Part shown: positions 1 to 8,000 of the stretch, one piece after another
How positions within the stretch are numbered: the stretch's first letter is position 1
Layout of the letters: every line of letters starts with the position of its first letter
Origin: JAKJGA01 sp029554345
GTDB lineage: Bacteria; Spirochaetota; UBA4802; JAFGJZ01
DNA length: 47,388 nucleotides
Direction: 5' to 3'
Assembly (NCBI GenBank): GCA_035395685.1
Contig: DAOPBR010000021.1
Span: 1-47,388, forward strand
Made by a program: the position numbers and the translations under genes
The notes under the pieces: generated by a model
What the model was told of the DNA's origin: nothing
Seen by the model: the letters and a program-made list of their open reading frames with translations, nothing else
The model's database searches: none

Positions 1-115
1 AGAATGTTTACAAAGAAGAATGATTTTACTTTACAGTTTTAGGGGTTCACTCCAAATACAAGCGGAGAGCGCGGCGCAAGTATGAAATCTTAGATGAAAT
101 TGAGGCTTTAAATAA

Positions 116-631
116 TTGAAAAAGAAATTGATAATTATTTTTATTTTTATTTCCGGATTTTCTTTATGTGGATCAGCGAAGAATGAAAATGAAGAAGCAA
201 TTAAGCATAGAGTATACCGGTTTATTGATGCAATAATTGCTGGAAACACAATTTTGATAATTGAAATGTTATCTGATAAATATATATCAGTAGATGATGA
301 TTTAAGTATGTCAAAGTCTGAAATCGGAAATGAGTTTAAGAAAAAAAGTTGGTTATATTTTCGTTTGTTAGATGGAGAAAACTACCAAAAATATTTGAAA
401 TCAATGGGAGCATTAAGTCATAAATCGACTAGTATTAGAGATGATTTGATTGAATTGAAATCCAAAAGAATGAGGATCAAATTTGTTGGCTTTTCTGACG
501 ACCAAAAGAATCTTGCTTATACAGTTTTAACATGGGAAGGAGAAGAAAAATCAAGAAATACATATCGATTTAGCTTGGTGCTTGAAAAAAATGATTGGAA
601 AATTGATTCGTTGATAATTAGAAGTGAATAA
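116..631 (+). CDS. Hypothetical exported protein, possible NTF2-like fold
   Basis: 171 residues from a TTG start; a TGAGG stretch at 101-105 could serve as ribosome binding site. Residues 1-20 form a Lys-rich start plus hydrophobic core, so the protein is probably exported. A Cys lies at residue 18, but the residue before it is Leu, so a lipobox is doubtful. The rest begins with a helical segment (about 27-60) and ends with alternating strands closing on a Trp-Lys-Ile-Asp-Ser pattern, which resembles small NTF2/SnoaL-like domains. That is an impression of fold, not a family match. Base composition is strongly AT-rich, as in the genes that follow. Function unknown. Confidence 0.6.
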   Translation: MKKKLIIIFIFISGFSLCGSAKNENEEAIKHRVYRFIDAIIAGNTILIIEMLSDKYISVDDDLSMSKSEIGNEFKKKSWLYFRLLDGENYQKYLKSMGALSHKSTSIRDDLIELKSKRMRIKFVGFSDDQKNLAYTVLTWEGEEKSRNTYRFSLVLEKNDWKIDSLIIRSE

Positions 632-915
632 GCACCTTTAAACTTATTACATTAGAATCATTTAATTATGTGTACAATGACGGTATTCATCTGACACATT
701 TTTCTGAAAATAAAAATTAAGCGGCTGAATTGACCTGATTCCAAGATTTGATGCCGCTTCGGAAATATTTTTCTCAGATTTTTCAGTTAATGCTACAACA
801 TCTTTTTTTTAAGTGTGTATCGGAATTTCTTCTTGATTTCATCAAGACCTACCTTATCCATTATATTTATGGATTAACTTCGTGTCCAATTTTTCAGGGG
901 AACTTCAGTTGCTTA
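632..915. other. Gene-poor stretch with possible insertion-sequence debris
   Basis: No convincing gene. An open frame runs in from 748, but its first 56 codons look unlike a protein N-terminus. A 7-bp inverted repeat pairs 719-725 with 753-759. The segment around 669-710 (a TGT start and CTGACACATTTT) and a GTGTCCAATTTTTC stretch near 880-897 recall ends of IS elements, but no transposase or matched terminal repeats are visible. Nothing firmer can be supported. Confidence 0.2.
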
Positions 916-1436
916 ATGGAAAAAAATAATTTATGGATTAGTAAAATGAAAAAATCAAATAATATTTTTGTAAAATATTCAAAAAGTTCATTATTTATTA
1001 TTGAATTTCTGTTTGGAATTGTCGGAATTTTAATGAGTGTAATTGCTTTTAAGTTCAGAGACATTGAATCAATTATAAATGCATTATTATGGATTATACT
1101 GTGTGTGGTTATATATTTTATATTTAAAACTTATTGGGTTAAAGTTGAAGAAGGTTTGTTAACTTATAATTCTTTTTTGGGTAGAAAAAAATAATAAAAT
1201 TAGAAGATATTGAGAAAGCATGGATTGAGGTTGGGGTATACGACGTTTATGATTTGTTTAAGCCAATGATCCGTTTAGTTGTCAAACCTAAAAGGCATAT
1301 TGAAATGAAACCATTTTATATTCATATGAAAGTATTAGAGAAAATAAATGGAGTAAGATTAATGAATATTCTACCTATCGAAAAGAAAAGTAAAATTGTC
1401 GCTTCAGATTATAGTATTTTTAAAAACCGATTTTAA
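916..1436 (+). pseudogene. Frameshifted two-TM protein with PH-like C-terminal domain
   Basis: The first part (ATG at 916, or 946) encodes two hydrophobic helices, then a Trp-Val-Lys-Val-Glu-Glu strand, and stops at 1192-1194. The -1 frame continues from there without a stop to 1436 with a plausible continuation (Ile-Lys-Leu-Glu-Asp-Ile-Glu-Lys-Ala-Trp). Joined, the product looks like small proteins with two TM helices and a bacterial PH-like domain, the same plan as the gene at 2288-2737. The break falls at a run of seven A residues (1185-1191). This could be a true inactivating indel, a homopolymer sequencing error, or -1 slippage. No good Shine-Dalgarno sequence precedes either ATG, so the start is uncertain. 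Confidence 0.55.
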
Positions 1437-1646
1437 AATTTTCGGAAATATGAGTTAGAATCAAATTTATCTAAATAATCATGAGGGTTTAATACATCTT
1501 AAATCGAAAAGATAGAATAGCTTGAATTTAGTAACCGGTATCAGAAGAAGATTATATCTGAAAATTATGTGTGAAAAAGAAATATTATTCTCAAGCTAAA
1601 TTTTCGGTGAAATGTGCTTTAACTATAATAATTGTGAAGGAATTTT
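1437..1646. other. Short AT-rich intergenic stretch
   Basis: About 210 bases without an open frame of note, a clear terminator or a consensus promoter. Only the GAAGGA ribosome binding site of the next gene, near its end, is recognisable. Confidence 0.5.
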
Positions 1647-2291
1647 ATGCAAAATATGAATAAGCAAAATCTTTTTAAAAATATGTTAATTGCCGGAATT
1701 GTAATAAACACGCTAAATATTATAATGGATATATTAAAAAATTCAAAAATATATTTTCTTACAGAGGATAAATCTCTTTTATTGAATATCTTGATTGAAG
1801 TATTCAATATGTATATCCTAATAATAATTCTGAAATATTATTTTAACAGCAGTAAATTTGTAAAATTACTATGGGCGAATATAGTTTATTCGCCCATAGT
1901 AATTGCTTTTATGATAATTTTGAGAAAATATTCATTGAAAATGGATATTAATTATTTTATGATTTTGTATTATTTGAGTTTTGTAATGATATTAATAATG
2001 ATCCTGATGCAATTTATAATTTATATCTATATGACTAAAAAAGATAAAATATTTGCATTCCCTCTTGTTTGTTTTGTTGTAAGTCTTTATTTGTATTTTG
2101 TTCCGATTGATCGAATTAAAAAAATAGAATCTATTATTTATATTATATCATCTGTTTTGTCAGTTATAATTTATCTTAAATATCTAGTTAAAAGTAATAA
2201 TGTTTCTTTGAAAACAAATCCGCAAACGGTGGAAGATAATAATAACAGGGTCGATGTAATTGATGCAGATACCATTAAAAGAAAAATATGA
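1647..2291 (+). CDS. Hypothetical polytopic membrane protein
   Basis: 214 residues; the ATG follows GAAGGA with good spacing. The protein is very hydrophobic, with about six predicted membrane helices rich in Ile, Leu and Tyr, and a polar C-terminal tail of about 40 residues containing several Asn and Asp. No family recognised. Its stop overlaps the start of the next gene by 4 bases (ATGA), so the two are probably translationally coupled. The coding sequence contains a perfect long inverted repeat at 1864-1904, listed separately. Base composition is very AT-rich, suggesting accessory origin. Confidence 0.65.
   Translation: MQNMNKQNLFKNMLIAGIVINTLNIIMDILKNSKIYFLTEDKSLLLNILIEVFNMYILIIILKYYFNSSKFVKLLWANIVYSPIVIAFMIILRKYSLKMDINYFMILYYLSFVMILIMILMQFIIYIYMTKKDKIFAFPLVCFVVSLYLYFVPIDRIKKIESIIYIISSVLSVIIYLKYLVKSNNVSLKTNPQTVEDNNNRVDVIDADTIKRKI
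1864..1904. repeat. Perfect 18-bp inverted repeat inside a coding sequence
   Basis: Bases 1864-1881 are the exact reverse complement of 1887-1904, separated by a 5-base loop (1882-1886, TAGTT). The arm contains ATGGGCGAAT, markedly more GC-rich than the surroundings. It lies inside the membrane-protein gene without breaking the frame and encodes part of a hydrophobic helix. Confidence 0.9.
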
Positions 2292-2737
2292 TGTCTGTTC
2301 ATAAAACAGTAAAGTTCAAAAAAACCTTTTTGATTTATGTTCCAATATGCTTTTTTTTCTTTTTGGTGCTAATAATCTTAACTTTTTATAACCATTCAAT
2401 TGTAAATAATGTTGATCCAATATATATGCTTCGATTTATCATACCTTATTTCATTATATTGTTTATATTTGTATTTTCTTTAAATATATTGATTTATTAT
2501 AAAATCAATAAAGGAATGTTAATAATAAGTAATGATAAAATAATTATAAAAAATAAATTTTCTGAAAAAAAAATAGATATATGTGAGATTGTGAATGTTA
2601 ATTATGATAAAATTAAAAAAATCGAAATTTATGTTAAAGGCGAAAAAGAGTCAGTGATAATACGAGACTACACAAAGATGAATGAAATTGTTGATACCGT
2701 CAAAAGACTATGCCATACTAGAGAAAGCAAAATCTGA
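2288..2737 (+). CDS. Hypothetical protein, two TM helices plus PH-like domain
   Basis: 149 residues, starting inside the stop of the upstream gene (ATGA overlap). Two hydrophobic helices, at about 14-34 and 48-70, are joined by a short loop. The remaining roughly 75 residues alternate short beta strands (Met-Leu-Ile-Ile-Ser-Asn-Asp-Lys-Ile-Ile-Ile-Lys-Asn) and end in an amphipathic helix. This is the usual layout of small bacterial PH-like membrane proteins. The broken gene at 916-1436 has the same plan. Function unknown; the pair with the upstream gene could be an immunity or envelope module, which is speculation. Confidence 0.6.
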   Translation: MMSVHKTVKFKKTFLIYVPICFFFFLVLIILTFYNHSIVNNVDPIYMLRFIIPYFIILFIFVFSLNILIYYKINKGMLIISNDKIIIKNKFSEKKIDICEIVNVNYDKIKKIEIYVKGEKESVIIRDYTKMNEIVDTVKRLCHTRESKI

Positions 2738-3090
2738 TCAATGGAGATCTTTCCATGACATATCTCCACCTCCATTCGCGAAGCGGAGATCAGATGAGTG
2801 ACGAACGCAGGGTTCAATGATCAGAAATTAGCATAATGAAGCAGAAAAAATTACGCGTATGCTGAGCCCGGCGAACAAACGCGTAATGAAATTATAAGAT
2901 CGATGATAATTAAAATCAAAAAAGTGCGCAAAGCACTTCAGATAAAGAAGAATGATAGAATAAAATTAAAATTTGCCGAAGGCAAATTTATCTCTGATCG
3001 GAGCGCAGGGGTTCTGTCTGAGCCGAATCCGCCGTGTTTACAAAGGCGGTTCGGCGAGTTCTGCGCGACAAAAGCCGGGTAGGGATTTCA

Positions 3091-3128
3091 AAAGGGACAG
3101 GGCTGGCGACTGAAGCCCTGTCCTTTTT
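3091..3128 (+). terminator. Rho-independent terminator-like hairpin
   Basis: A perfect 10-bp GC-rich stem (3095-3104 with 3114-3123), a 9-base loop and five T residues (3124-3128). It is the strongest terminator-like element in the hairpin block. It lies about 350 bases past the last upstream gene, so it may end a non-coding transcript or simply be one repeat unit. Confidence 0.6.
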
Positions 3129-3267
3129 GATCTTATCGCATGAGACCATGCGAAAACCCGGTAAAGGGCGTAGAACGCCCTTTGATATTATTGCATGACA
3201 CCATGCAGACAACGGATACATAAGGCGAAGCCTTGTGCGGTCGTCCGACTCTCGGACAAAACCGGGT

Positions 3268-3288
3268 AAAGGGCGCGAAGCGCCTTTT
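3268..3288 (+). terminator. Short hairpin with T run upstream of the ABC exporter operon
   Basis: Stem 3268-3276 with 3280-3288 (one G-T pair) around a GAA triloop, ending in four T residues. It may insulate the exporter operon from upstream transcription. It is also the last member of the repeated hairpin series. Confidence 0.45.
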
Positions 3289-3396
3289 AAATGACAACAA
3301 AAACCTTTATTGACAAAATCTCTCAATATCTTTTTTTTGATCAGTGAAAGAATCCGCGTTTTCGCGGAAAATACTGAAATTTTATGGAGGCTTTGA

Positions 3397-4320
3397 GTGA
3401 TTGAGCTGATAAATCTGACAAAGCGGTACGGAAATTTTACCGCTGTGGATGATCTTTCACTTTCGATAGGTTCCGGCGGAATTACCGGTTTACTTGGACC
3501 TAACGGTGCGGGTAAAACCACGACAATGAGAATGATAACCGGATATTTTCCGCCGTCTGCCGGAAAAGTCATAATTGACGGCATAAATATTTCCTTCGAT
3601 CCGGTTGCAGTTAAAAAAATGACAGGATATCTCCCAGAATCCGCTCCTGTTTACGGAGATATGCTGGTGTATGATTATCTGAAATATATCGCATCGGTTC
3701 ACTCGATTAAAGGAAGTGAACGCATCGATGACACTTCTTCCATGTGCGGTCTTTCTACTGTAATGGGTAAAAAAATATCAAACCTTTCAAAAGGCTACAA
3801 GCAGAGAGTAGGTCTTGCCCATGCACTGATTCATGATCCGGAGATTCTGATTCTTGATGAGCCTACCAACGGATTGGATCCGAATCAGATAATTGAAATA
3901 AGAAATCTGATTAAAGAAATCGGCAAAAAAAAGACGGTTCTTCTATCAACACATATTCTTTCCGAAGTTGAGGCTTCATGCGACCGTGTGATAATTATAA
4001 ATAAGGGAAAAATTGCAGCGGATGAAAAAACTGCTGATCTGTCGGCGAAATTCAAAGCAGGCAATTCCATATCTGCAGAAATTAAATATGCGGATGAGAG
4101 TAATGTAAAAAACGCGTTGAAAGCATTCTGCGGTTCCGTTGAAGTATTTTACGAATCAGAGGGAATTCTTAAAGTAAATGCTTCATCAGAACGCGATATT
4201 CGTGAAGCATTATTTAACTGTGCTAAAACTAACGGATGGGTTCTTCTTTCGCTTGAAAAAGAAAAAAACACACTCGAAAATATTTTCAAGGATCTTACAG
4301 GAGGTTCGAATAATGCTTAA
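3397..4320 (+). CDS. ABC transporter ATPase, GldA-type
   Basis: 307 residues from a GTG start, chosen because GGAGG at 3386-3390 sits six bases upstream. Nucleotide-binding subunit that should power the membrane components encoded next. Visible motifs: Walker A GPNGAGKT at 34-41, signature LSKGY at 130-134, Walker B ILILDEP at 150-156 followed by Thr-Asn-Gly-Leu-Asp-Pro, and the switch His186 in Ser-Thr-His. The LSKGYKQRVGLA form of the signature is typical of GldA and related ABC-2 export ATPases. The C-terminal 80 residues form an accessory domain. First gene of a long operon; the downstream gene overlaps its last codons. Substrate unknown. Confidence 0.92.
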   Translation: MIELINLTKRYGNFTAVDDLSLSIGSGGITGLLGPNGAGKTTTMRMITGYFPPSAGKVIIDGINISFDPVAVKKMTGYLPESAPVYGDMLVYDYLKYIASVHSIKGSERIDDTSSMCGLSTVMGKKISNLSKGYKQRVGLAHALIHDPEILILDEPTNGLDPNQIIEIRNLIKEIGKKKTVLLSTHILSEVEASCDRVIIINKGKIAADEKTADLSAKFKAGNSISAEIKYADESNVKNALKAFCGSVEVFYESEGILKVNASSERDIREALFNCAKTNGWVLLSLEKEKNTLENIFKDLTGGSNNA

Positions 4321-5032
4321 ACAAATGTTCGGAAATCCGTTTATAATAGCGAAAAGAGAAGTTTCATCTTTCGTCTTTTCTCCGGTTGCATATATTGTTT
4401 TTACTTCTTTTATGTTTTTTTCAGGAGCTGTTTTTTTCTACAATTATTTTATGAACGGTGAGGCAAGCCTTAGAGGATATTTCGAACTTCTTCCGTGGCT
4501 GTTGTCTGTGTTCATTCCGGCTTTGACGATGAGACTTTTTTCGGAAGAATGGAGCACCGGTTCAATTGAAATGCTTTTGACTTCTCCTTTTACTTTATGG
4601 GAAGTGATCATAGGTAAATTTTCCGCGGCACTAGTTCTGTCTATAATGATGATTGTTCCGTCTTTGCTATATCTCATAACTGTTTCACTTACCGGCGAAG
4701 TGGATTTGGGAGTTACTTTCGGCGGTTATCTCGGCGCTTTTTTTCTGTGCGCTCTTTATTCTGCTGTCGGCATCTTTATTTCCGCCATAACATCGAGCCA
4801 GGTAATTTCTCTGATAGTTTCGATAGCAGTTTGTTTCTTTTTCTATTTTGTATTTTTTGCTCTGCAGTTCATTCCGGGAAAGACTGCCGATATTCTTCAA
4901 TTTATAAGTACTGGATATCATTTTAGAAATTTCGCGAAAGGAATTGTTGATTCGCGTGAAATTCTGTATTTTATTTCCATGTCGGTACTTTTTCTTTTTT
5001 CCGCTAAAATCGGAATTGATAAAAGGAGATGA
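4313..5032 (+). CDS. ABC-2 type permease, GldF-like
   Basis: 239 residues. The start was placed at the ATG at 4313, overlapping the ATPase gene by 8 bases, because a perfect AGGAGG lies at 4299-4304; the frame opens earlier but only within the ATPase gene. About six membrane helices, with motifs usual for the family: a Pro-Ala-Leu-Thr-Met-Arg-Leu-Phe-Ser-Glu-Glu stretch after the second helix and Gly-Ser-Ile-Glu-Met-Leu-Leu-Thr. It should form the membrane channel with the GldA-type ATPase. Only two bases separate it from the likely start of the next gene. Confidence 0.88.
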   Translation: MLKQMFGNPFIIAKREVSSFVFSPVAYIVFTSFMFFSGAVFFYNYFMNGEASLRGYFELLPWLLSVFIPALTMRLFSEEWSTGSIEMLLTSPFTLWEVIIGKFSAALVLSIMMIVPSLLYLITVSLTGEVDLGVTFGGYLGAFFLCALYSAVGIFISAITSSQVISLIVSIAVCFFFYFVFFALQFIPGKTADILQFISTGYHFRNFAKGIVDSREILYFISMSVLFLFSAKIGIDKRR

Positions 5033-5034
5033 AG

Positions 5035-7146
5035 ATGATTTGTAAAACAGATTTATTACTTTCAATAAAATCATTTCTAAAAAACGCAAAGGCTTTTTTT
5101 GTCGGCAATAAGGGGAATTATACTTTCGCAGTTATTGCTGTTATCATTCTAAACATAATTTATTCATCATTCTATTTCAAACTGGATCTTACAAAAGACA
5201 GCTCGTATTCGCTTTCAAGAGCAAGTGTTGACGCCGTTTCATCTCTTGAAGATCCCATGATAATAAAAATATATTTCAGCAATAACCTCGCATCTCCATA
5301 TAATATGGTAGGTCGATATGTTGAGGATATTGTTGCAGAATATGCCGATGAATCAAACGGAATGCTTGAATACGAAATTCACAGAATGGAATCCAAAGAA
5401 GATAAAGAAGAAGCCGAAACGTACGGAATTAATCCCATGCAGATTATGGAACGCGGCGCTGATCAAGCGAAACAGAGCCTTGCTTATATGGGACTTGTTA
5501 TTCTTCATGGTGATGTTTATGAAAAAATAAATGAAATATCATACATTGAAGGACTTGAGTATAAAATAACTTCTTCAATTACTAAAATACGTTCAAAGGT
5601 TAATGCATTTGCCGGAATCAAAGATGAAATGAAAATTACACTTTATCAGTCTGTTAACATGTCTGATTTCGGAATCCGCGATTATTCAAAGCTCAATTCT
5701 GCAGTTACTGAAATGTTTGAAAGAATCAATAAAGATAATCACGGAAAAATAAAATATTTGTATTCTCCAGTTTCAGACAGTCAAACTGCAGAAGATTTGA
5801 TATCGAAATACAATATTCCGGGAAGCCGCTGGAAAAATGTTAAAACACCGGATGGAAGACTTATTTCAGCGGGTACGGGCGTCGCCGGTATTTTAGTAAC
5901 TCTCGGAAATGAATTCCGCGTAGTTCAAATTCCGTTTTCTAAATCTGTATTCGGTTTATCCGTAGCACTTAATAATGTTGAAAAAGATATGCGCTCTGCA
6001 ATTGATTCGCTTCTTTCTAAAAATCCGATGATCGGTTATGTTTCCGGTCATGGAGAAATTCCGCTTTCCGATCAAAACGGCGAACTTCCGTTTAAGGCGA
6101 TAAATTCCGATCTTTATAATTTTACCGATATAAACTTAAACAGCGAAATTGACTCTTCAGTTAAAACACTTGTGATCAATTCTCCAAAATTGCCGTTTAC
6201 AAAAGATGAACTTTTCCGTCTTGACCAATTTTTAATGAAGGGCGGTTCGGTGATATTTTTTATTGATTCATTTAATGATACCGGAAACGGAATGTTTATT
6301 CCGATTGATTCGGGATTAGACGGATTGCTTTCATCATACGGATTTAAAATTAATAAGGACTATGTTCTTGATAAGAACTGTTATGTTGCAAGAGGCCGTG
6401 ATATGCCGGAGGTTCCGCTCAATTTTGTTCCGTTTATTGAGCGAGCTTCAATGAGCAGAAAGAGTTCTGTTACAAAAGATCTTAAACGAATGGCTGTTGC
6501 AAAGGTTTCTTCAATTGAAATAAACGATGAAATGATGAAGAAGAACGGAATCAATTATGATTATATTCTTAGATCGTCTGAATCTTCGTGGACTATGAAA
6601 GATAATGTTGAATTATCTCCGATGAGAATGCAGTCTCCGCCGCAAAATGAACTTAAGGCATATAATATCGCGGCTATTGCAGAAGGAAGATTTGAAAGTC
6701 ATTTCAAAGACGGATACAAATCTGAGAAAGAAGATAAATCAAATTTTAATTTAGCCAGCGGAATTATTTCTAAAGCCGTTTCTCCGGCTAAAATTGCATT
6801 GATATCAAGCTCGGAAATTACTACAAGAAATCTGGTAGATGCCAATATGAATTCCGCGGCGGCGCTTATGAATCCGGAAGCATTGTTTCTTTACAATAAC
6901 GCAGTATTCATTCATAATTTAACGGATTATATGAACGGAAATGAAACGTTCGCTCCAATGAGAAGCAAGGGAATGGTTTATAATCCGGTTAATATGAAAA
7001 GCGAAACTTTCCGGACAGCTGCAAAGGTTTTCAATATTGCCGGAATTCCTCTTTTGATCGTTTCAATCGGATTTGCCGCGTTTTTCTTAAGAAAAAAACG
7101 AGCTGTTTCAATCACTGCAAAATATTCCGGAGGCGATAACAAATGA
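5035..7146 (+). CDS. GldG-family ABC exporter auxiliary protein
   Basis: 703 residues from ATG 5035, six bases after GGAG; an in-frame ATG at 5029 overlaps that ribosome binding site. One membrane helix near residues 24-45, a large extracytoplasmic region, and a second helix close to the C-terminus (about 670-692) followed by a basic tail. The extracytoplasmic part has features of the GldG/IFT52-like fold: a Tyr-Val-Ser-Gly-His-Gly-Glu motif in the middle and a Gly-Gly-Ser-Val-Ile-Phe-Phe-Ile-Asp strand. Such proteins pair with GldA/GldF transporters. In Bacteroidetes the trio is linked to gliding; elsewhere its substrate is unknown. Confidence 0.85.
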   Translation: MICKTDLLLSIKSFLKNAKAFFVGNKGNYTFAVIAVIILNIIYSSFYFKLDLTKDSSYSLSRASVDAVSSLEDPMIIKIYFSNNLASPYNMVGRYVEDIVAEYADESNGMLEYEIHRMESKEDKEEAETYGINPMQIMERGADQAKQSLAYMGLVILHGDVYEKINEISYIEGLEYKITSSITKIRSKVNAFAGIKDEMKITLYQSVNMSDFGIRDYSKLNSAVTEMFERINKDNHGKIKYLYSPVSDSQTAEDLISKYNIPGSRWKNVKTPDGRLISAGTGVAGILVTLGNEFRVVQIPFSKSVFGLSVALNNVEKDMRSAIDSLLSKNPMIGYVSGHGEIPLSDQNGELPFKAINSDLYNFTDINLNSEIDSSVKTLVINSPKLPFTKDELFRLDQFLMKGGSVIFFIDSFNDTGNGMFIPIDSGLDGLLSSYGFKINKDYVLDKNCYVARGRDMPEVPLNFVPFIERASMSRKSSVTKDLKRMAVAKVSSIEINDEMMKKNGINYDYILRSSESSWTMKDNVELSPMRMQSPPQNELKAYNIAAIAEGRFESHFKDGYKSEKEDKSNFNLASGIISKAVSPAKIALISSSEITTRNLVDANMNSAAALMNPEALFLYNNAVFIHNLTDYMNGNETFAPMRSKGMVYNPVNMKSETFRTAAKVFNIAGIPLLIVSIGFAAFFLRKKRAVSITAKYSGGDNK

Positions 7147-8000
7147 ATAAAATAAAAGTATCAGTTTTGTTTCTTATATTATTACCTGCTGTTTTTATCG
7201 GTATTAAATATTTAACATCTGAAAAATCTGTTTTAATGATAGATCAGAATATGATGATTGAACATCTTTCAATAGAATCAAAGAGCGGAATTTCTATCAA
7301 GTTTGCGCAGAAAAACGGAGCCTGGATTCTTAACGGTAAGTACAAGGCTGATGAAATATATCTCGGTAAATTAATAGAAAATTTAAGAAAACTCAAATCG
7401 GCTAAATCGATTGCTTCATCAGGTTTCGATAGATTCGGATTATCTGAGGATAAACGTTTTTATGTAACGGCGGGCGACGCGAAGAAACAGGTTTCATTTT
7501 TTATCGGGAAAAACTCATCCGGCAGTTATTTCATAATGAAAGAAGAAAACGGAAAAGTTTATCTTGCAGAAAACATTAAAACGAATGATTTAATAATTTC
7601 TGAAGATTCCGCACGTGATAAACAGATTTATAAGGTTAAACCTTCTGAAGTCGCTAGGATAACAGTAACCAGATCAAAAACAGAAATTCTGTTACCTGAA
7701 GAAAAAGACGGAAGAATAATATATTCATTACAAGGCAGAAATATATCACCTGATAATATCGAAATTATCGTGAATGATATTCAGGATTTCAGGGCTGATA
7801 AGTTTATTGAGAATAAACCGATCAGCAAATCTGCGGTATCAGTTAAACTTCTGCTTAAAAATGGAAAGGAAATAGGCTTTGATATTTTTCCTAAAGAAAG
7901 TAATAATCTTTATCCTGTAGTTTCAACTGAATCTGAATACGCTTTCTATATTTCACCGCATAGAGCGGAAAGAATAATGAATTTGGAAGTATTGAAATGA
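7143..8000 (+). CDS. DUF4340-like membrane-anchored protein
   Basis: 285 residues, start overlapping the GldG-like stop by 4 bases (ATGA). One N-terminal membrane helix (about 5-24), then repeated short modules of the kind seen in DUF4340 proteins: a Trp-x-Leu-Asn-Gly-Lys-Tyr-Lys-Ala-Asp segment, a Phe-Asp-Arg-Phe-Gly-Leu segment, and a Phe-Phe-Ile-Gly-Lys-Asn segment followed by Ser-Tyr-Phe-Ile. DUF4340 genes commonly follow GldG genes, so it is probably a periplasmic subunit of the same export machine. The next gene again overlaps by 4 bases. Confidence 0.8.
   Translation: MNKIKVSVLFLILLPAVFIGIKYLTSEKSVLMIDQNMMIEHLSIESKSGISIKFAQKNGAWILNGKYKADEIYLGKLIENLRKLKSAKSIASSGFDRFGLSEDKRFYVTAGDAKKQVSFFIGKNSSGSYFIMKEENGKVYLAENIKTNDLIISEDSARDKQIYKVKPSEVARITVTRSKTEILLPEEKDGRIIYSLQGRNISPDNIEIIVNDIQDFRADKFIENKPISKSAVSVKLLLKNGKEIGFDIFPKESNNLYPVVSTESEYAFYISPHRAERIMNLEVLK

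Larger units (their letters stand above)
2740..3296. repeat. Hairpin-dense non-coding block
   Basis: No credible gene, but at least ten inverted repeats in about 550 bases, in sequence visibly more GC-rich than its flanks. Clear stems: 2850-2858/2879-2887 (9 bp), 2932-2937/2943-2948, 2969-2977/2981-2989 (9 bp, GAA loop), 3022-3033/3045-3055 (one bulge), 3095-3104/3114-3123 (10 bp), 3137-3142/3147-3152, 3163-3170/3176-3183 (8 bp), 3193-3197/3202-3206, 3222-3226/3230-3234 (GAA loop), 3243-3248/3252-3257 and 3268-3276/3280-3288 (GAA loop, one G-T pair). A short direct repeat close to AAAACCGGGTAAAGGGCG recurs at 3070-3084, 3153-3170 and 3258-3275. GCGAAGC, a sequence known for very stable DNA mini-hairpins, occurs at 3225-3231 and 3275-3281. 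Confidence 0.85.

Noticed and set aside
1..119. Short open frames entering from the left edge, ending at 85 and 119
   Set aside because: The one ending at 119 has a basic, protein-like end but begins after a stop at 21-23, leaving only about 32 codons without a start; too little to call a gene fragment.
669..915. Sequence resembling insertion-sequence ends
   Set aside because: No transposase, no matched terminal repeats and no target duplication could be found; the likeness is to short motifs only.
748..915. N-terminal 56 codons of the frame opening at 748
   Set aside because: No ribosome binding site, unlike-protein composition, and the recognisable two-TM domain begins only after 946.
2988..3584. 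198-residue open frame on the minus strand
   Set aside because: It overlaps the start of the ABC ATPase gene and the hairpin block; its repeated Pro-Leu-Pro-Gly-Phe peptides simply reflect the repeated DNA units, and no ribosome binding site is visible.
4178..4312. Upstream extension of the GldF-like permease frame
   Set aside because: It lies wholly inside the ATPase gene and lacks a ribosome binding site, whereas ATG 4313 has a perfect one.
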